The translations under genes and the position numbers were made by a program. From assembly GCF_949987535.1 (NCBI RefSeq), contig NC_080073.1, forward strand, positions 90,497,344-90,561,343: a stretch of DNA of 64,000 nucleotides, written 5' to 3'. The notes under the pieces were generated by a model that saw only the letters and a program-made list of their open reading frames with translations, was not told where the DNA came from and did not search any database. Positions 23,231-34,919 of this stretch are shown piece after piece. The stretch's first letter is position 1. Every line of letters begins with the position of its first letter. The DNA is from Balaenoptera acutorostrata. Its lineage: Eukaryota; Chordata; Mammalia; Artiodactyla; Balaenopteridae.

Positions 23231-23330
23231 GGAACCCTAGATTTTGACCACAAGAAAGACATGATCTGATTTTTATAGAGGGTAGAAACAGGGAGACCAA
23301 TTAGGCAGATTGTTTGTGTTTATTTTCAGA
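23231..23330 (-). repeat. L2 LINE, second part
   Basis: After the L1, the L2 order resumes with 'agacatgatctgatttttat' and 'agaaacagggagaccaatta'. Split and resumption agree with the L2 consensus order. Confidence 0.75.
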
Positions 23331-23690
23331 TTATATAGTACAGAGCATGGAAAAACCACCTCCTACAAGAATATTTAAAAGAAAAAGCCTGTAGCAAATT
23401 ACACTATCCTACACTATGGATGCTTTGTGACTGTTCAGAGGAACTGACCTCATCTGAAGGATAGCAGAAAAGAAATAGCACTCAAAGTCAATGAAAAGGG
23501 GAAACTTAGAAACACGATCATTAAGTATTTATTTTAGGTAACTATACTTTTAAAAATGCTGTTGTTGCTTATAAATATGACAGAAAAGACCAATGACCAA
23601 CTCCTCTTCTCACAGTATATATGTCATGGATGCGATATTAGCATCTCGGTTAACGAGGCCCAAATAAATCCTCCGTGATCATCACCATGC
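23331..23690. other. Intron sequence with no recognised element
   Basis: AT-rich unique sequence. Confidence 0.5.
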
Positions 23691-23694
23691 CACC

Positions 23695-23900
23695 AACTTC
23701 ATACCACATAGTCATTTATCACTTCCTCCGTGCCAGTACTACTGAGTGCTTCCCATGCATTACCTCACTTCATTGTCAAAACTACCCTACTGAATAGATT
23801 CTATCACCCCCAATTTATAGAAGAGGAAACATACCTTGAGATGGTAAGTGAACAGCCAATGCACACAGTTGTAAGGGATAAAACCAAAATTCCGAAATCT
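23695..23900 (-). repeat. MIR SINE
   Basis: The antisense MIR body is seen in 'tatcacccccaatttataga', 'agaggaaacataccttgaga' and 'cagttgtaagggataaaacc'. Confidence 0.7.
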
Positions 23901-24645
23901 ACACAGTAAGACCACAAAGTGTATGTGGCTTGAGGGATACTCTATTCTTTCAAAGTGGATGTTTGCAGGAAAGAATCCCTGGGAGCCAGGGGCCTCTAGA
24001 AGGAAAATACTGACCTTGATAAAGTAAATCTGCAACAGTTTTTGGCTTTTTTTGTCCTTTGGACTTCTTTCTCAAGTGGTGGCAAATCTGAAAGTTACTG
24101 GATCCTATTTTTATAGGTTGACTTCCTACCAGATAACTGTTGACTTGACACATGGCTTGCGCATTTATGTTTCTCAGTAATTTTATAGAATTACACTGGG
24201 GAGATTGAGGGACAGGAGAAAATTTATTTCTCCAAAGCCCTTTACATTTCAAACATGGCAAACTATGTTAGAAAACAAAGATATTCATGGTTCTATTATT
24301 TCAGGCACAACTCAAAGTTAGTACTCTGAATATGACAGGAGAAATAGGCTGAAAATTTATGGTTAGAAGCATGCCTGGCTCTAAAAGTACTCATCCTTAC
24401 AGTTCCCATGAAAAGAATTTAAATTTGCAAGATTAACATCAGTTTAAAAAGGGGTTTTTGCAATCTGCTTATCAAGATGCCAAATGACTTCAAAGAGCAG
24501 GTTGGGTGGCTTGACTGTGATTTCTTTAGCCTTTAAAGAATATACTAATGTCCTAAGCTGAAGTAATAGACGATATCAACCTATCACGTACTGTCAACCT
24601 CCCTGCCTCTTGTCAAGAAACCCTCTATTCCACCCTGCGTATCAG
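23901..24645. other. Intron sequence with no recognised element
   Basis: AT-rich unique sequence with no element I can name. Confidence 0.5.
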
Positions 24646-24649
24646 TGAC

Positions 24650-24755
24650 AGCCAAGTTCATTCAACAAGTATGTACAGAGCACCAACTCTGAGCCAGGCA
24701 CTGTGCTATGGCCCGAAGCTGGTGGTGAACAGAACAGACCGGGTGGCCCTGCTCT
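24650..24755 (-). repeat. L2 LINE 3' fragment
   Basis: The block 'ttcattcaacaagtatgtac', 'ctgagccaggcactgtgcta' and 'tggtggtgaacagaacagac' is the antisense L2 3' end. Confidence 0.75.
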
Positions 24756-24889
24756 TGTGAACTTTTGCTCACACAGGCTACTTTCACTGTTTTGCTCGTG
24801 CTCAAAAACGTGCCAACGTGCATGGTGGAAACTTCTAGTATTCCACCATATCTTCTCCATCTTATTTATACAGAAGTATGTATTTCCCA

Positions 24890-25160
24890 AACTCTTGAAA
24901 TTGGGTGGGGCCATGTGAATAGTTCTGGGCAACAGACATAAATAGAAATATCCTGTGCCACTCCTGTGCTGAGGCAGTGAAGAGGCTGGTTCTCCAGACA
25001 GGCAACCTGGGTCCCTGAGTGCCTGGGTGGAGCAGACAATCCCTGATGCCAGATGTGCTGTAGTATGAGTAGGAAATAAACCTTTCTCGTGTTAAGCATG
25101 GGATTTCAGGGTTAATGTGTTACTGCAGCACAGCCTAAGTTATCATGGACTAATACATGT
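24890..25160 (+). repeat. Ancient LTR-like repeat, same group as 21570
   Basis: The landmarks 'cctgggtccctgagtgcctg', 'ggtggagcagacaatccctg', 'gtaggaaataaacctttctc' and 'ttactgcagcacagcctaag' follow the same LTR-like pattern, with a poly(A)-signal-like AATAAA at about 25075. Confidence 0.5.
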
Positions 25161-25884
25161 GCTTTATTGTATAATGTGCTACTTTACTTCAAAGTCCAGA
25201 GGGCCCACTCTTCACAATGAACATTATTCTACGCTTGCTCCCAATTGCCCACATCTGCTTACAGATGCCCAAGGAAAGCCAGATTTATTCCTGTGCATTC
25301 TGTCACTTGACTCATGTTCGTTTTGCACTGAGAAAAATCTCCTTCTTTATTTCCCTGATTAAGTCCTTCTCACCTTCCAAGTCCAGTTCTAATCCCATCA
25401 CATCCACGAAACCCTCTGTAGTGGGAACTGTGTGAATACTCTCTTCACATTGACCATCTCCACACTGTAAATTCCACCTCGCTAATACAGATTCCAAGAA
25501 ACACTTCCCATCCTCCTTTGTCCCTAGGGTACAAAACCTGAGACCCCGGTCCTCCACACTCAGATGCAACAGGTCTGAGACCTGGATCGTGAAGTAAGCT
25601 TCACGAGGAAGCAGTCAGGGCTTGGGGCTTCTATCTTGCTGGGGCAGGAGGGGCAGAGGTAACATATCTTACCAGCAGCTTCTATGTGGTTTGGGTGTTA
25701 CTGTCAGAAAACTCAGTGAAGAGTCTGCTTCTCAGCCTTTCGAAAGATTCTGTGGACTACCCAGTATCCCTTTTTACACACCTTTCTGTTTAAACTAACC
25801 GAGCTATTTTCTGTTGTCTTCAAAGAACCCTGACCTATACATTCCCTGATACCCCAAGTCTACAGAGGTCTCCTATCTTCCAAT
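25161..25884. other. Intron sequence, possibly diverged L2
   Basis: Pyrimidine-rich sequence with some L2-like words ('ccctgattaagtccttctca') but too diverged to delimit. Confidence 0.35.
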
Positions 25885-26065
25885 CTCTTATGATCTGATG
25901 TCATTCAATTTAGCATTTTACATATTACAGATTTTGTTTTATAAGCACCTGTCTTCTCTTCCCAACTACAGTTCCATCTCCTTGAGGGCAAGGATCACAC
26001 CTTAAGACTGCTGGCCCCAAGCAGTGTTTGGCATAGTGCTGGGTCTACTTTATGAATTGATCGGA
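25885..26065 (+). repeat. L2 LINE 3' end
   Basis: The sense L2 end is visible: 'aactacagttccatctcctt', 'gagggcaaggatcacacctt' and 'ggcatagtgctgggtctact'. Confidence 0.7.
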
Positions 26066-26429
26066 TGACCATATAATTTATCATCCAAACCAGGATACTG
26101 TGGAGAATGAAAAATGGGCACTATTATTAATTATACCAGGATAACAGGTATAAACCAGGGCCGTCCCAGACAAACCAAGACATATGGTCATACTTTGGCA
26201 CTGGTAATTGATGCCTGAGTAAAAAGTCTGAAAAGTAACGTAGTCAAAATGAGAGAACAAAAGAGCAATTCTGGACACCTTAGATGTGGTAAGAATCATC
26301 CATAAAACTTTAATCACCAGAGCAATGATGTCACATCGGGTAGCCAGTGCACCCACATAGGACCCTCTCTCTCACCCCAATCCCTCCCCAAAAGGGTCAC
26401 AACAGAATAGCAGTACTACCAGAAGAACA
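26066..26429. other. Intron sequence with no recognised element
   Basis: Unique sequence. A near-duplicate phrase ('ccaggataacaggtataaac' and 'accaggatactgtgg') suggests old repeat decay but nothing nameable. Confidence 0.4.
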
Positions 26430-26535
26430 TTCAGACTAAAATCTCCTCAAAGGCCGAGACCATATTCATTATTTCTATCTCCAATATTTAGGCCGGTGCT
26501 TAGATAATATCATGTTCAATAAGTACTAAAACATA
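26430..26535 (+). repeat. L2 LINE 3' fragment
   Basis: The block 'actaaaatctcctcaaaggc', 'cgagaccatattcattattt', 'ctatctccaatatttaggcc' and 'ttcaataagtactaaaac' follows the sense L2 3' end. Confidence 0.6.
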
Positions 26536-26765
26536 TCCTAAGAAGCCAGGCATTACCTGTATGTTCAATCTGTGAGTAATTCAGGCTGGGGGGCCTGATT
26601 CTTTTTCTTGCCCTCAGCCATTCCTAGCTCTGGGAGTCTGCCCGTGGCCTTCCCTCAAGCTCCTTCTACCTGCTTCTCCCTGTCGGCAAAGGATGCAGAG
26701 AGGAAGGGAAAGTGCCTGCCCAATCCCACCCTATGATGTCTCTTTGTGAGTGTGCACAGCCATGT
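26536..26765. other. Intron sequence with no recognised element
   Basis: Short unique spacer, moderately GC-rich. Confidence 0.5.
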
Positions 26766-26780
26766 AAAGAACATTTCATG

Positions 26781-26977
26781 GGACTTCCCTGGCGGTCCAG
26801 TGGTTAAGACTTCGCCTTCCAGTACAGAGGGTGTGGGTTCGATCTCTGGTCGGGGAGCTAAGATCCCACATGCCTTGTGGCCAAAAAACCAAAAACATAA
26901 AACAGAAGCAATATTGTAACAAATTCAATAAAGACTTTAAAAATGGTCCACATCAAAAAAGAAAAAAGAAACAAACA
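26781..26977 (+). mobile_element. CHR-type SINE, 'ggtccacatc'-tailed form
   Basis: It runs from 'ggacttccctggcggtccag' through the B box 'gggttcgatctctgg' to 'gcaatattgtaacaaattca', 'aaaatggtccacatc' and an A-rich tail. A 15-bp duplication with one mismatch flanks it: AAAGAACATTTCATG (26766-26780) and AAAGAACACTTCATG (26978-26992). Confidence 0.95.
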
Positions 26978-27044
26978 AAAGAACACTTCATGTGTTCTAG
27001 CTGCTCTAACCCAGGCCAGAATAATAAAAGGAGGTAATACAGGT

Positions 27045-27105
27045 AAAAAACCTCAACACCAAGCACATAGTAGAGGCTCACTAAACAGTAGCTATTATTA
27101 TTATC
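27045..27105 (+). repeat. MIR 3' end fragment
   Basis: The short block 'caagcacatagtagaggctc', 'actaaacagtagctattatt' resembles the last 60 bp of MIR. Confidence 0.5.
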
Positions 27106-28405
27106 ATCGAGGCACAATTAGTTTCTTGATGCATGCAATTCCCTTCCCCATGCCCCAGTGACAAGCCTCTGGAGGGGGAAAATTATCATCAGCGATCGCA
27201 CAGTTACTGATGCAAGTGAAATGAAAGCTAATTGTTTAGCATCAGCTCGCTCTGATGATACTCTGAATGGTACTTAAATTGGTGCATGGAAGGTATTGCA
27301 AACATACTGAAGACCTTTAGAACTGACATAATCATACAAGTTCAGCTGTGATGCCCAGTAAAATACAGCTCAGGGGCATAGAATAAAAGCTGTGTATCTT
27401 AGACTGTGAAACCCAAGTATGTCCTAATGGATCTGCAAATGAAACTAATTAGAAGCCATATGAAAGGAAGAAATGGACTAAATATTAAATGTGCTACAGT
27501 TTTAATTGTGACAACAACTTAACATGTGGGCAATGAAGAATTCAATATTATATAAAGTTAAAAAGGAAAAAAAAAAACAACTAGGAAAAATTGCTCAGGA
27601 TTGGAGCCAGTATCTTGAGGGTGGAAGGAAAAATCGGAAGGAACACACCCTCATTTACTTCTAACACGGTTAGCTGATCTGTTTGAAATTAGATCCACTC
27701 TCAACTGTTTTAACTTAATTGTTAAGCCATTTCTTAACCTCATGAATGCAGTTTTCATGCGCTTTCAAATCTGGCCCTGAACTAATAGACCCTTTCACTT
27801 CAGTAGTTTTGGAAATGAATGTTAGATGGAGAGGAAAGCATTTTAACAATGCTTTTCTAAGGGTCAAAGCTCTGAAAATATAGTATAGTTTGTACATAAA
27901 ACTCAGTACACCTGAATATCCTGCTGGCCCTTTGTCTGGTAATGAGGCAAACCATGCCACCCTTTAAAACTTCTGCTTCCTTTCTGAGGGCAGCTGGCTC
28001 TGTTGGTGCTGAGCTATCTAACTGCTCAAGTGAATCCATTATTAGGATCAAAGTCCCAACAGATGAGAAACAGGTGGCAGCCAGGCACCCTGGGGCAGTC
28101 CTCCCTTCCCTTGTGAGAAACAGGGTAGGTCCAGGTCTCCATTCTAGAATATTCTCCTTTCAAAGGGGGCACAAGGAATAAGAGGAAGAAATGCCTGTCA
28201 GTAAGAACAGCCAGTGCTGTAAGATTGTTACTGAGCCTCTTTCTGTGAATTTGTCATTCTCACTGTGTGGAAGAACCCCTAAGTGATTCTGGTTTCATTT
28301 GCCATTTTGTAGGAAACCAATGGCTGACGATCACAACATTTGAAATGATAAAAGATTATGCAATTTTTACCTTCACTGCTTGAAGTAAAATGATGCCCTA
28401 GCATG
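27106..28405. other. Unique intron sequence, candidate conserved block at 27170-27310
   Basis: No repeat is recognised over 1.3 kb. The part at 27170-27310 has CpGs retained in AT-rich context (AGCGATCGC at about 27192), GCTAATTG and mirrored 'tcatcag'/'ctgatga' words. Confidence 0.4.
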
Positions 28406-28409
28406 TATC

Positions 28410-28676
28410 ACAAATTAATAATGATAATTATTATTAATTATCAGTAGCCAACATTTACTGTAACAGTAGCTGACACTTCTTGATTGCTAAGCCATTTCCA
28501 TGTAAATCCTATGAAGTGGGTACTATTATGATCCCCCATTTCCAGAGGCAAGAACTGAGGTAGAGAGAGGTTGAGTAACTTGCCCAATGTCTAATGCTTG
28601 TGGTGAAACAAGGATTCAAACGCAGGTGATCAGAACCCAGAATCCATGTTCTTATTTGCTATACTGTGTTGTACAG
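28410..28676 (-). repeat. MIR SINE, near full length
   Basis: The antisense MIR order is complete: 'ataattattattaattatca', 'gtaaatcctatgaagtgggt', 'actattatgatcccccattt', 'ggttgagtaacttgcccaat' and 'aaacaaggattcaaacgcag'. Confidence 0.88.
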
Positions 28677-28789
28677 TGACGACCAATGGAAGCAAAGTAC
28701 CACTTAGAAAATTAAAGTAAAAATATTAAAATAGAAGCCAGTAAATCACTGATTTTTAAAGGTATACTTACTGAATCCCTTTATCAAAT

Positions 28790-28990
28790 ATCAACATATG
28801 TACTATGCACTGGGCACGCTGTCCACATTATCTAATTTAATCTTCTGCGAATTAGTTATGCCCATTTTACAGATGAAGAGAGCGACTGAAGAAAGTGTGC
28901 TGTACAACATCACAGGAATTGTACTTGTAATCTGAACCCACACCTGACAGGTTCCAAATCTCGAGCTCTTTTCACAAAGCCACGCTACCT
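28790..28990 (-). repeat. MIR SINE
   Basis: Antisense MIR landmarks: 'tctaatttaatcttctgcga', 'atgcccattttacagatgaa', 'caggaattgtacttgtaatc' and 'ctcgagctcttttcacaaag'. Confidence 0.8.
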
Positions 28991-29460
28991 CTTCTTTCTT
29001 TAAAGCAATTCTCTATGACTAGGAATAAAACTAATAAAAGGAAAACTTTGGAATAAAACTGACTACTTTTAAGTTTAGAATTAGGAGAGAATTTTCTTCT
29101 TCTCTCTCTTCTGCCAGGCACAAAATAGCTCTGACTTCTTAAGTATCGATCCTAGAAATGGGAGGATTCAAGTGATCTGTTATAACATGGGCCATAAAAG
29201 GAGAAAGAACGTCAGCAGTAAATCTGGTTCGTCTTTACCAAGCAGCAGTAGTGCTCACATTCCCATGTATTCCTAAGGCAAACTCACAACTCGAACCACT
29301 TTTAACAGAACACAGAGAAGAGGATTAATACTGTCCAATTTCTCATCACTTTTTTTTTCTCTCCTTTTTTGTACCTAGTGTAAGCTTCTCTGTTATATAA
29401 AAGGAAACTGCTGTCCAGAAGTTGTCAAATAAGACTCCTGCAACTCAAAAAGGAAAGGTA
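28991..29460. other. Intron sequence with no recognised element
   Basis: Unique sequence with a short T-run near 29350. Confidence 0.5.
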
Positions 29461-29462
29461 GT

Positions 29463-29492
29463 ATAGGCCTGGGATTAAAAACCCAGGCTTGA
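29463..29492 (+). repeat. MIR SINE, 5' part, split by L1
   Basis: The MIR head 'ggcctgggattaaaaaccca', 'ggcttg' stops here, and the rest follows at 30185. Confidence 0.5.
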
Positions 29493-30183
29493 TCCCACAC
29501 CCATCAGGATGGCTGCTACCAAAAAACCAGAAAATAATCAGGGCTGGTAAGGATATGAAAGAAACTGGAACCCCTGTGCACTGCTGGGGGGAATGTAAAA
29601 CGGTATAGCCACTGTGGAAAACTGTATGGTAGTTCCTAAAAAAGTTAAAATTACCATGTGATCCAGCAGTTCCACTTTTGGGTGTATACTCAAAAGAATT
29701 AAAAGCAAAATCTCAAAGAGATATCTGTCCAACCACATTCACAGGAGCATGAGTCACAACAGCCACAAGGTGGAAACAACCCAAGTGTCCACTGATGGAT
29801 GAATGGATAAACAAAATGTTGTATAAATACACAATGGAATATTATTCAGCTTTCAAAAGGAAGGAAATTCTGACACATGCAGCAACAGGAATGAACCTCG
29901 AGGACATTACGTTAAGTGAAAGAAACGAGGCACAAAAAGACAAATACTGTTATGATTCCTCGTATGTGAGTTCAGAGACAGAAGGGTGGTTGTCAGGGGC
30001 AGGGGTGAATGGGGAGTTGTTCAGTGGGTATAGACTTTCAGTTTTATAAGATGAAACAAATGGGTTCTGGAGATGGGCTGAACAACTTGTGAATGTACTT
30101 AACACTACTGAACTGTGCATTTAAAAGTGGTTAAGATGGTAAATTTTATGTTATATATGTATTCTACCACAATTCAAAAACAA
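29493..30183 (+). mobile_element. 5'-truncated L1 nested in MIR
   Basis: This is the L1 ORF2 end followed by 3' UTR: 'aacccctgtgcactgctggg', 'tccactgatggatgaatgga', a frame at 29795-30049 with M-E-Y-Y-S-A-F-K-R-K-E, then 'gaactgtgcatttaaaagtg'. The MIR words 'acccaggcttg' and 'acacaggcttg' on each side may be the target-site duplication. Confidence 0.82.
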
Positions 30184-30184
30184 G

Positions 30185-30425
30185 GACACAGGCTTGGAAA
30201 TTGGTGTGACTGGGAAATAAATCCTGGCTTGCCTCTCCCACCTTCTAATTTTGTGACTTTGGATAAGTTGTTATTATTTATTGAGTTACTGATGCTCAGA
30301 GTCCTCATCTCTGAAATAGGGATAAGAATAGTACCTGCCTCACAGCATTATGGGGATACTGTGAGTGAACGCGTGTAAGATACAGTATTTAGCCCATAAT
30401 AAACACTCCATAAATACTGGCTTTG
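30185..30425 (+). repeat. MIR SINE, main part
   Basis: It continues 'tttgtgactttggataagtt', 'ctgaaatagggataagaata', 'gtacctgcctcacagcatta' and 'ataataaacactccataaat'. Confidence 0.85.
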
Positions 30426-31190
30426 TGTCATAGCAGTAGGCGTGGAGTCTTTAGCCAATGGCAATGCAGAGTAGGTACAGAGAGAGGAAAAATCCCTTGC
30501 AATCTCTCCAGAGGCCACATGGGGTGGCATTTGTTCCCTTAGGGGATTTAACATGGCCCGGGGTTTGGCTCACAGCCTTGAAAGCTCAGAAACTCAACCG
30601 CCCAGCATCTACAGAAGGGATCACGTGGATGGGACTCAGGAGTCCAGTGTATAAAACTGGAATGCCAATTTATAAACAGCACATTTACAGGGGGCTGAAC
30701 AAATCTGTTTTCTTCCTGCAGTAAGGCAGATTTGCATAGGAAAGGCAAACAATATTCAGAGGGTGGTCTGGTGATCATGGACTCAACAAAGGGAAGGAAA
30801 TGAATCACGTGTATAATGGTACCAGGCTAAGGTAACCAGATGCATTCATTTCTAAACAGGGATAGCTTTCTGACTTTTTGAAGTCCACCGGCCAAAGCAG
30901 CCTCTCTTCTGGGACACAGGTGTTTTCTGCCAGTGTTGGCTCTGGACCTTCCTTGTTTTGCTTGCATGTCTGACCACTTCTATCCTCTGGCCTATTGTTT
31001 CTCTGGCCACTTTAATGCCTTCCATCAGGCTGTGGTCCACTCCTGTAGGTCTAGGAGCCAGTCCTCTCTATAAGGTAATTCTGCCTGTCTTTTCTTTGAC
31101 CAAAAGGGTATTGGGTTTCATACAGGGTAATATTATTCAACTCAGATGCTAGAGCAATATAGACTTTCACGTATTTTGTTTAACAGCCTA
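30426..31190. other. Intron sequence with no recognised element
   Basis: Unique sequence. Confidence 0.5.
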
Positions 31191-31194
31191 AGAA

Positions 31195-33185
31195 AAATCA
31201 TTAGAAACATTCATTGAATTTCTATATACAGTTAGGCAGTAACCATCAAGATATATTGCTAAGTGAAAATAGCAAAAGTATCCACCATTTATCTAAGAAG
31301 AAGGTAATAAAAAGTATGTAATATATATAAATGTTTACATTGTTAAGACAAACCACTGGAAGAATAAACTGAAAACTAAAACAGACAAAAACAGTTCCTT
31401 AAATAGGTAAGAAAGGAAACAGGGTGGACATGACAGGAGTAGTAGAAGCTGGGCTTCTCAGAATACTTTTGTAGATTCGATTTTGCAAAGTATTTTACAT
31501 AATTATGAAACAAAATTAAGTGTTAAAAATTCAAAGAAATGGAAAACGAATACTCCTATTTATGTACTGATTTGTTGGTATAACTGTATGAAGAAGAATT
31601 ATTTCGGGTGCCTTTAGAACTATTTTTTGCCTGTACATCCCTAGTGGGATGCACTCTATGAACAAAAACAGCGGAAAAACCACCACCACCACCTAAACTG
31701 CTTTCAGTAATCATATTGTTGGTGATCATGTTGGTATAGTTATTATTAGGCAGTTACGTGAATATTATAGGATAAAACAAATGAATAATTACACGGTGTT
31801 ACTGTGAACTGGGATGGAAGAAAGAAGTTACAGGTGCAAGACAGAAAATTTCAGAATTTGACCTGGATGGGAGCATTAGTATGAACTGAAAAAAAAAGGG
31901 GGGGTGGATTTTGTAGCTCCACCTGCTGAAAGGTATAAATATAATGACCAATTAAATAGCCCACACTGTAGGCTCTAAATATCATTTGTTTAACTAAAAG
32001 AAACCAAGGCTCCTTAGAGACATGGCTGATTCCCGATCTGGAGCAAAGAATGAGCCTAGAACATCTTGTCACATCAAAAAGCAAAGTAACTATCAAAGAC
32101 TTCAGGAGCTGTGTCAAAGGATTGAGGAGCCAATTTGATGAGCTTCCACTCTCCAAAAATGCAACTACTTGAGCACCAATTAAATATAATAACTGCAATG
32201 GATAAAACCATATCAAACATGCAAAATCCATGAGTTTATAATAATACTAAAAAAACCCTCATTGGCTACTTTTGGAGGATGTTACAGAATCAACTCAAAT
32301 TTTTAAAACTGGTAAACAGAGAGAAAGACATCAAGCCTTTATCTCACCTTTCCTGTCAGAAATGTACCTCAGGGTAAACAAAAATGAGTAAGGCTAAGTT
32401 TCTCTTCATGGAAGTGCTTTTAGCTAATAAATGAGGAAGGGGAGACAGAATTAGAACGCCACCATTTTGAAACCCCTAATGACTCAATGAATCTAGGCAA
32501 TGCTCATCAACCACTGACACATAAAGAGAGGCAACCAGACGTTCTATGCCTCATAATGGAAATGCACAGCATCACACAAAGTAATCTTGTCAAAAACCCA
32601 AACCTGAATCTGACTAAGCCTCTAAATCTAACTACCAATTTATAAAACAAGTGGGGAACAGAGAAGCCTGTATCAGAGGATACAATTAGCAAATTCCAAA
32701 CTGTGGGAAATGCTGCAGGACAAACAACCTAGTTTCTTCTACAAATAAACTGCAATACAAAAAGAGAAAAAAAGAGAGAAAAGGGAACACCGATAGATTA
32801 AAAGTGACTTATAAGACATACTAACTAATTGCAATGAGTGGACCTGATTTGCCTTCTGATTCAGACAAACTGCTTAAAACACTGCAAAATTTGAACACTG
32901 TGTTGAAATTAACTGGATAAAGAATTGATGTTAATTATTTTAGATTTGATACTGTATTTAAAAGGAGTCTTCATCTTTCAGAGATATTTTCTGATATATA
33001 CCTCGATGAAATAAAATGGTAAATGGGATTTTCTTCAAAAGAATCAGAGGGGGGATGGGGGTGAATAAGAGCAGAGATGACATAACTGTTAAAGGTGAGC
33101 GATAAGTAGGTGGGATAATTATACTAGTCTCTCTACTTCCGTATATGCTTGAAATTTTCTGCAATAGAAATTCTCCAGAATAGAG
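31195..33185 (+). repeat. Ancient L1M 3' region (about 2 kb)
   Basis: Old L1 3' UTR landmarks run in order: 'accatcaagatatattgcta', 'agacatggctgattcccgat', 'gagcctagaacatcttgtca', 'aatgagtggacctgatttgc', 'tttcagagatattttctgat' and 'tgcttgaaattttctgcaat'. Divergence is high and small gaps are likely, so it could be two adjacent fragments. Confidence 0.65.
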
Positions 33186-33552
33186 TTAAAGCAAAACAGC
33201 TTTTTGATCCTACTCTTTGATGATGGCTCTCAGATGATTTTTCATATTATCAAATAGTCATGGATTTTGGTACAGGTGACACTAGGTCCTGTTTACCCAA
33301 AGATTTTCTTCAGATGGAATGCCTGAACAGCACAGTAATTTTCCAAGAAACATGAATTGTATAAAAAAGATCATCACATTAAATTGGATGTGTTAACACA
33401 GATTTAGGTTCCACGAGAGAACATGGTAAAAATATCATGCTCTTAAAACATCGCAAAACTGTTTTTCCCCAAGTTCCTACTCTTTTGGCCCCTTTCACTA
33501 AACATACTGTTTTTACAAATATCAAACACTCCTTCCCACTTGAGAATCATTT
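33186..33552. other. Intron sequence with no recognised element
   Basis: AT-rich unique sequence. Confidence 0.5.
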
Positions 33553-33560
33553 TCCTGGAA

Positions 33561-33744
33561 GAGGGGCTCTCAAACCTCCGCCTGCATCAGTATTACCTGG
33601 ACAAGTTGTTAAAAAACAGATTACTGGGTCCCTTTCCCAGAATTTCTGGCTCAGGCCTGGGTTGGGACCCAAGAATTTGCATTTTAACAAGTTCCCATTT
33701 ATCGCTGATGCTGCAAGTCTGGGGACCACACTGGAGAATCACTG
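33561..33744 (+). mobile_element. Non-autonomous hAT-Charlie element (MER5/MER20 group)
   Basis: The 184-bp element has the form 'ctctcaaacctccgcctgca', 'tcagtattacctggacaagt', 'agaatttgcattttaacaag' and 'ggagaatcactg', with decayed terminal inverted repeats. The flanks carry an identical 8-bp duplication TCCTGGAA (33553-33560 and 33745-33752), the length characteristic of hAT insertion. Confidence 0.85.
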
Positions 33745-33752
33745 TCCTGGAA

Positions 33753-34325
33753 CGTCTATGAAAATTTATGTGTCCCCTGCTTCCTCCCATCTCTTCTCCC
33801 CGCTAAGAACAAAGTTGCCTGACAGTTTCCATAGAAAAGGGCATGATCTATCCTTTCTTTGATTTATATTTATCCCTTTGAACTCTACAATGCCTTCCAT
33901 TGGATAATTATTACATAACCTATTTCTGAAATTAATTACCCTTAAATGATATTTATTTTAAAATGTTCCCTATTAGGTTAGAGGTGGCATTTTGGCTCCC
34001 ACCTTCCCTAAAAATAATCAGACTAATTTTGTCTCTCTATCCTATTCTCCCCTTCCCCTCTTCCTCCATTCCTCTAACTGAACTGAAAAGAGGAATAGTA
34101 ATAACCATAAAAAGATATTACTATATGCTGTTTTTATTAGAATATCATTTCTGAGAGGACAGTAAGCTTTTGACTTTACTATAGCTTTCCTTTCCCACCA
34201 TGTTATGGGCATTTATGTAACTATTATTATTTGAAAATAACAAGGCCTGATTTCTATTAATATTTACAGTACAGAATTAGAATTCAAAGTCCTGCCACAG
34301 GGTATGCATTCAATCCATTTTTGTC
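33753..34325. other. Intron sequence with no recognised element
   Basis: AT-rich unique sequence. Confidence 0.5.
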
Positions 34326-34329
34326 AAAT

Positions 34330-34490
34330 GAAATATTTCAATCACAGAGTCTTAGAGACAACCGAGGTCCAGGGAACCTAAGTGACATACAAAAGGTCAA
34401 AGAGTCTGTTACTGCAAATGCCAGAATCCTATAATCCAGATCTCGTAACTCGTACCCAGCCTGTGCTTCTCCCCCTAGTCTGTTGTACCC
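34330..34490 (-). repeat. MIR SINE fragment
   Basis: Diverged antisense MIR: 'cctaagtgacatacaaaagg', 'tcaaagagtctgttactgca' and 'ccagaatcctataatccaga'. Confidence 0.5.
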
Positions 34491-34915
34491 CTCACCAGTT
34501 TTATCGAAAGAGGTCAACAGTGCCTAAAGTGAGACAAAGTAAGTCCAAAGTAGCATAGGGCTAAAATACTTAAAGAATAATCCTAAAATTCTCAATTAAG
34601 GAAATACATTTACTATGGAAAATAATTTTTTTTTATACAATATTTTGCTTTAGATGCTTTGGCCTTTCTAGGTTTCCTTACAAAGTGTGTATGAGGAGGT
34701 TATTAGTCTAGAAAAACTCAGAAAAAGCCTAGAAAATTTAAGAAGATAGAAATTCTGACGGGATTGGTGTCTCTGGCACTGAATAAATTACCCTAATAGA
34801 TCACCCCCACTCCAATACAACGTGCACTGCGTGATCACAAGACCAAAGCTGATAGTACCATGGTCATCTGCAGAGTCTGCTCTTTCTAGAGAAGCTAGAT
34901 TTGGGGGAAAGGGAA
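34491..34915. other. Intron sequence with no recognised element
   Basis: AT-rich unique sequence. Confidence 0.5.
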
Positions 34916-34919
34916 AATA

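Noticed and set aside
24890..25160. Possible processed pseudogene because of an internal AATAAA and ordered motifs
   Set aside because: The pattern recurs at 21570 and fits an LTR-like repeat; no protein remnant is visible.
33437..33862. Plus-strand 141-codon open frame
   Set aside because: It runs through the hAT element and both its flanks, so it is not a gene.
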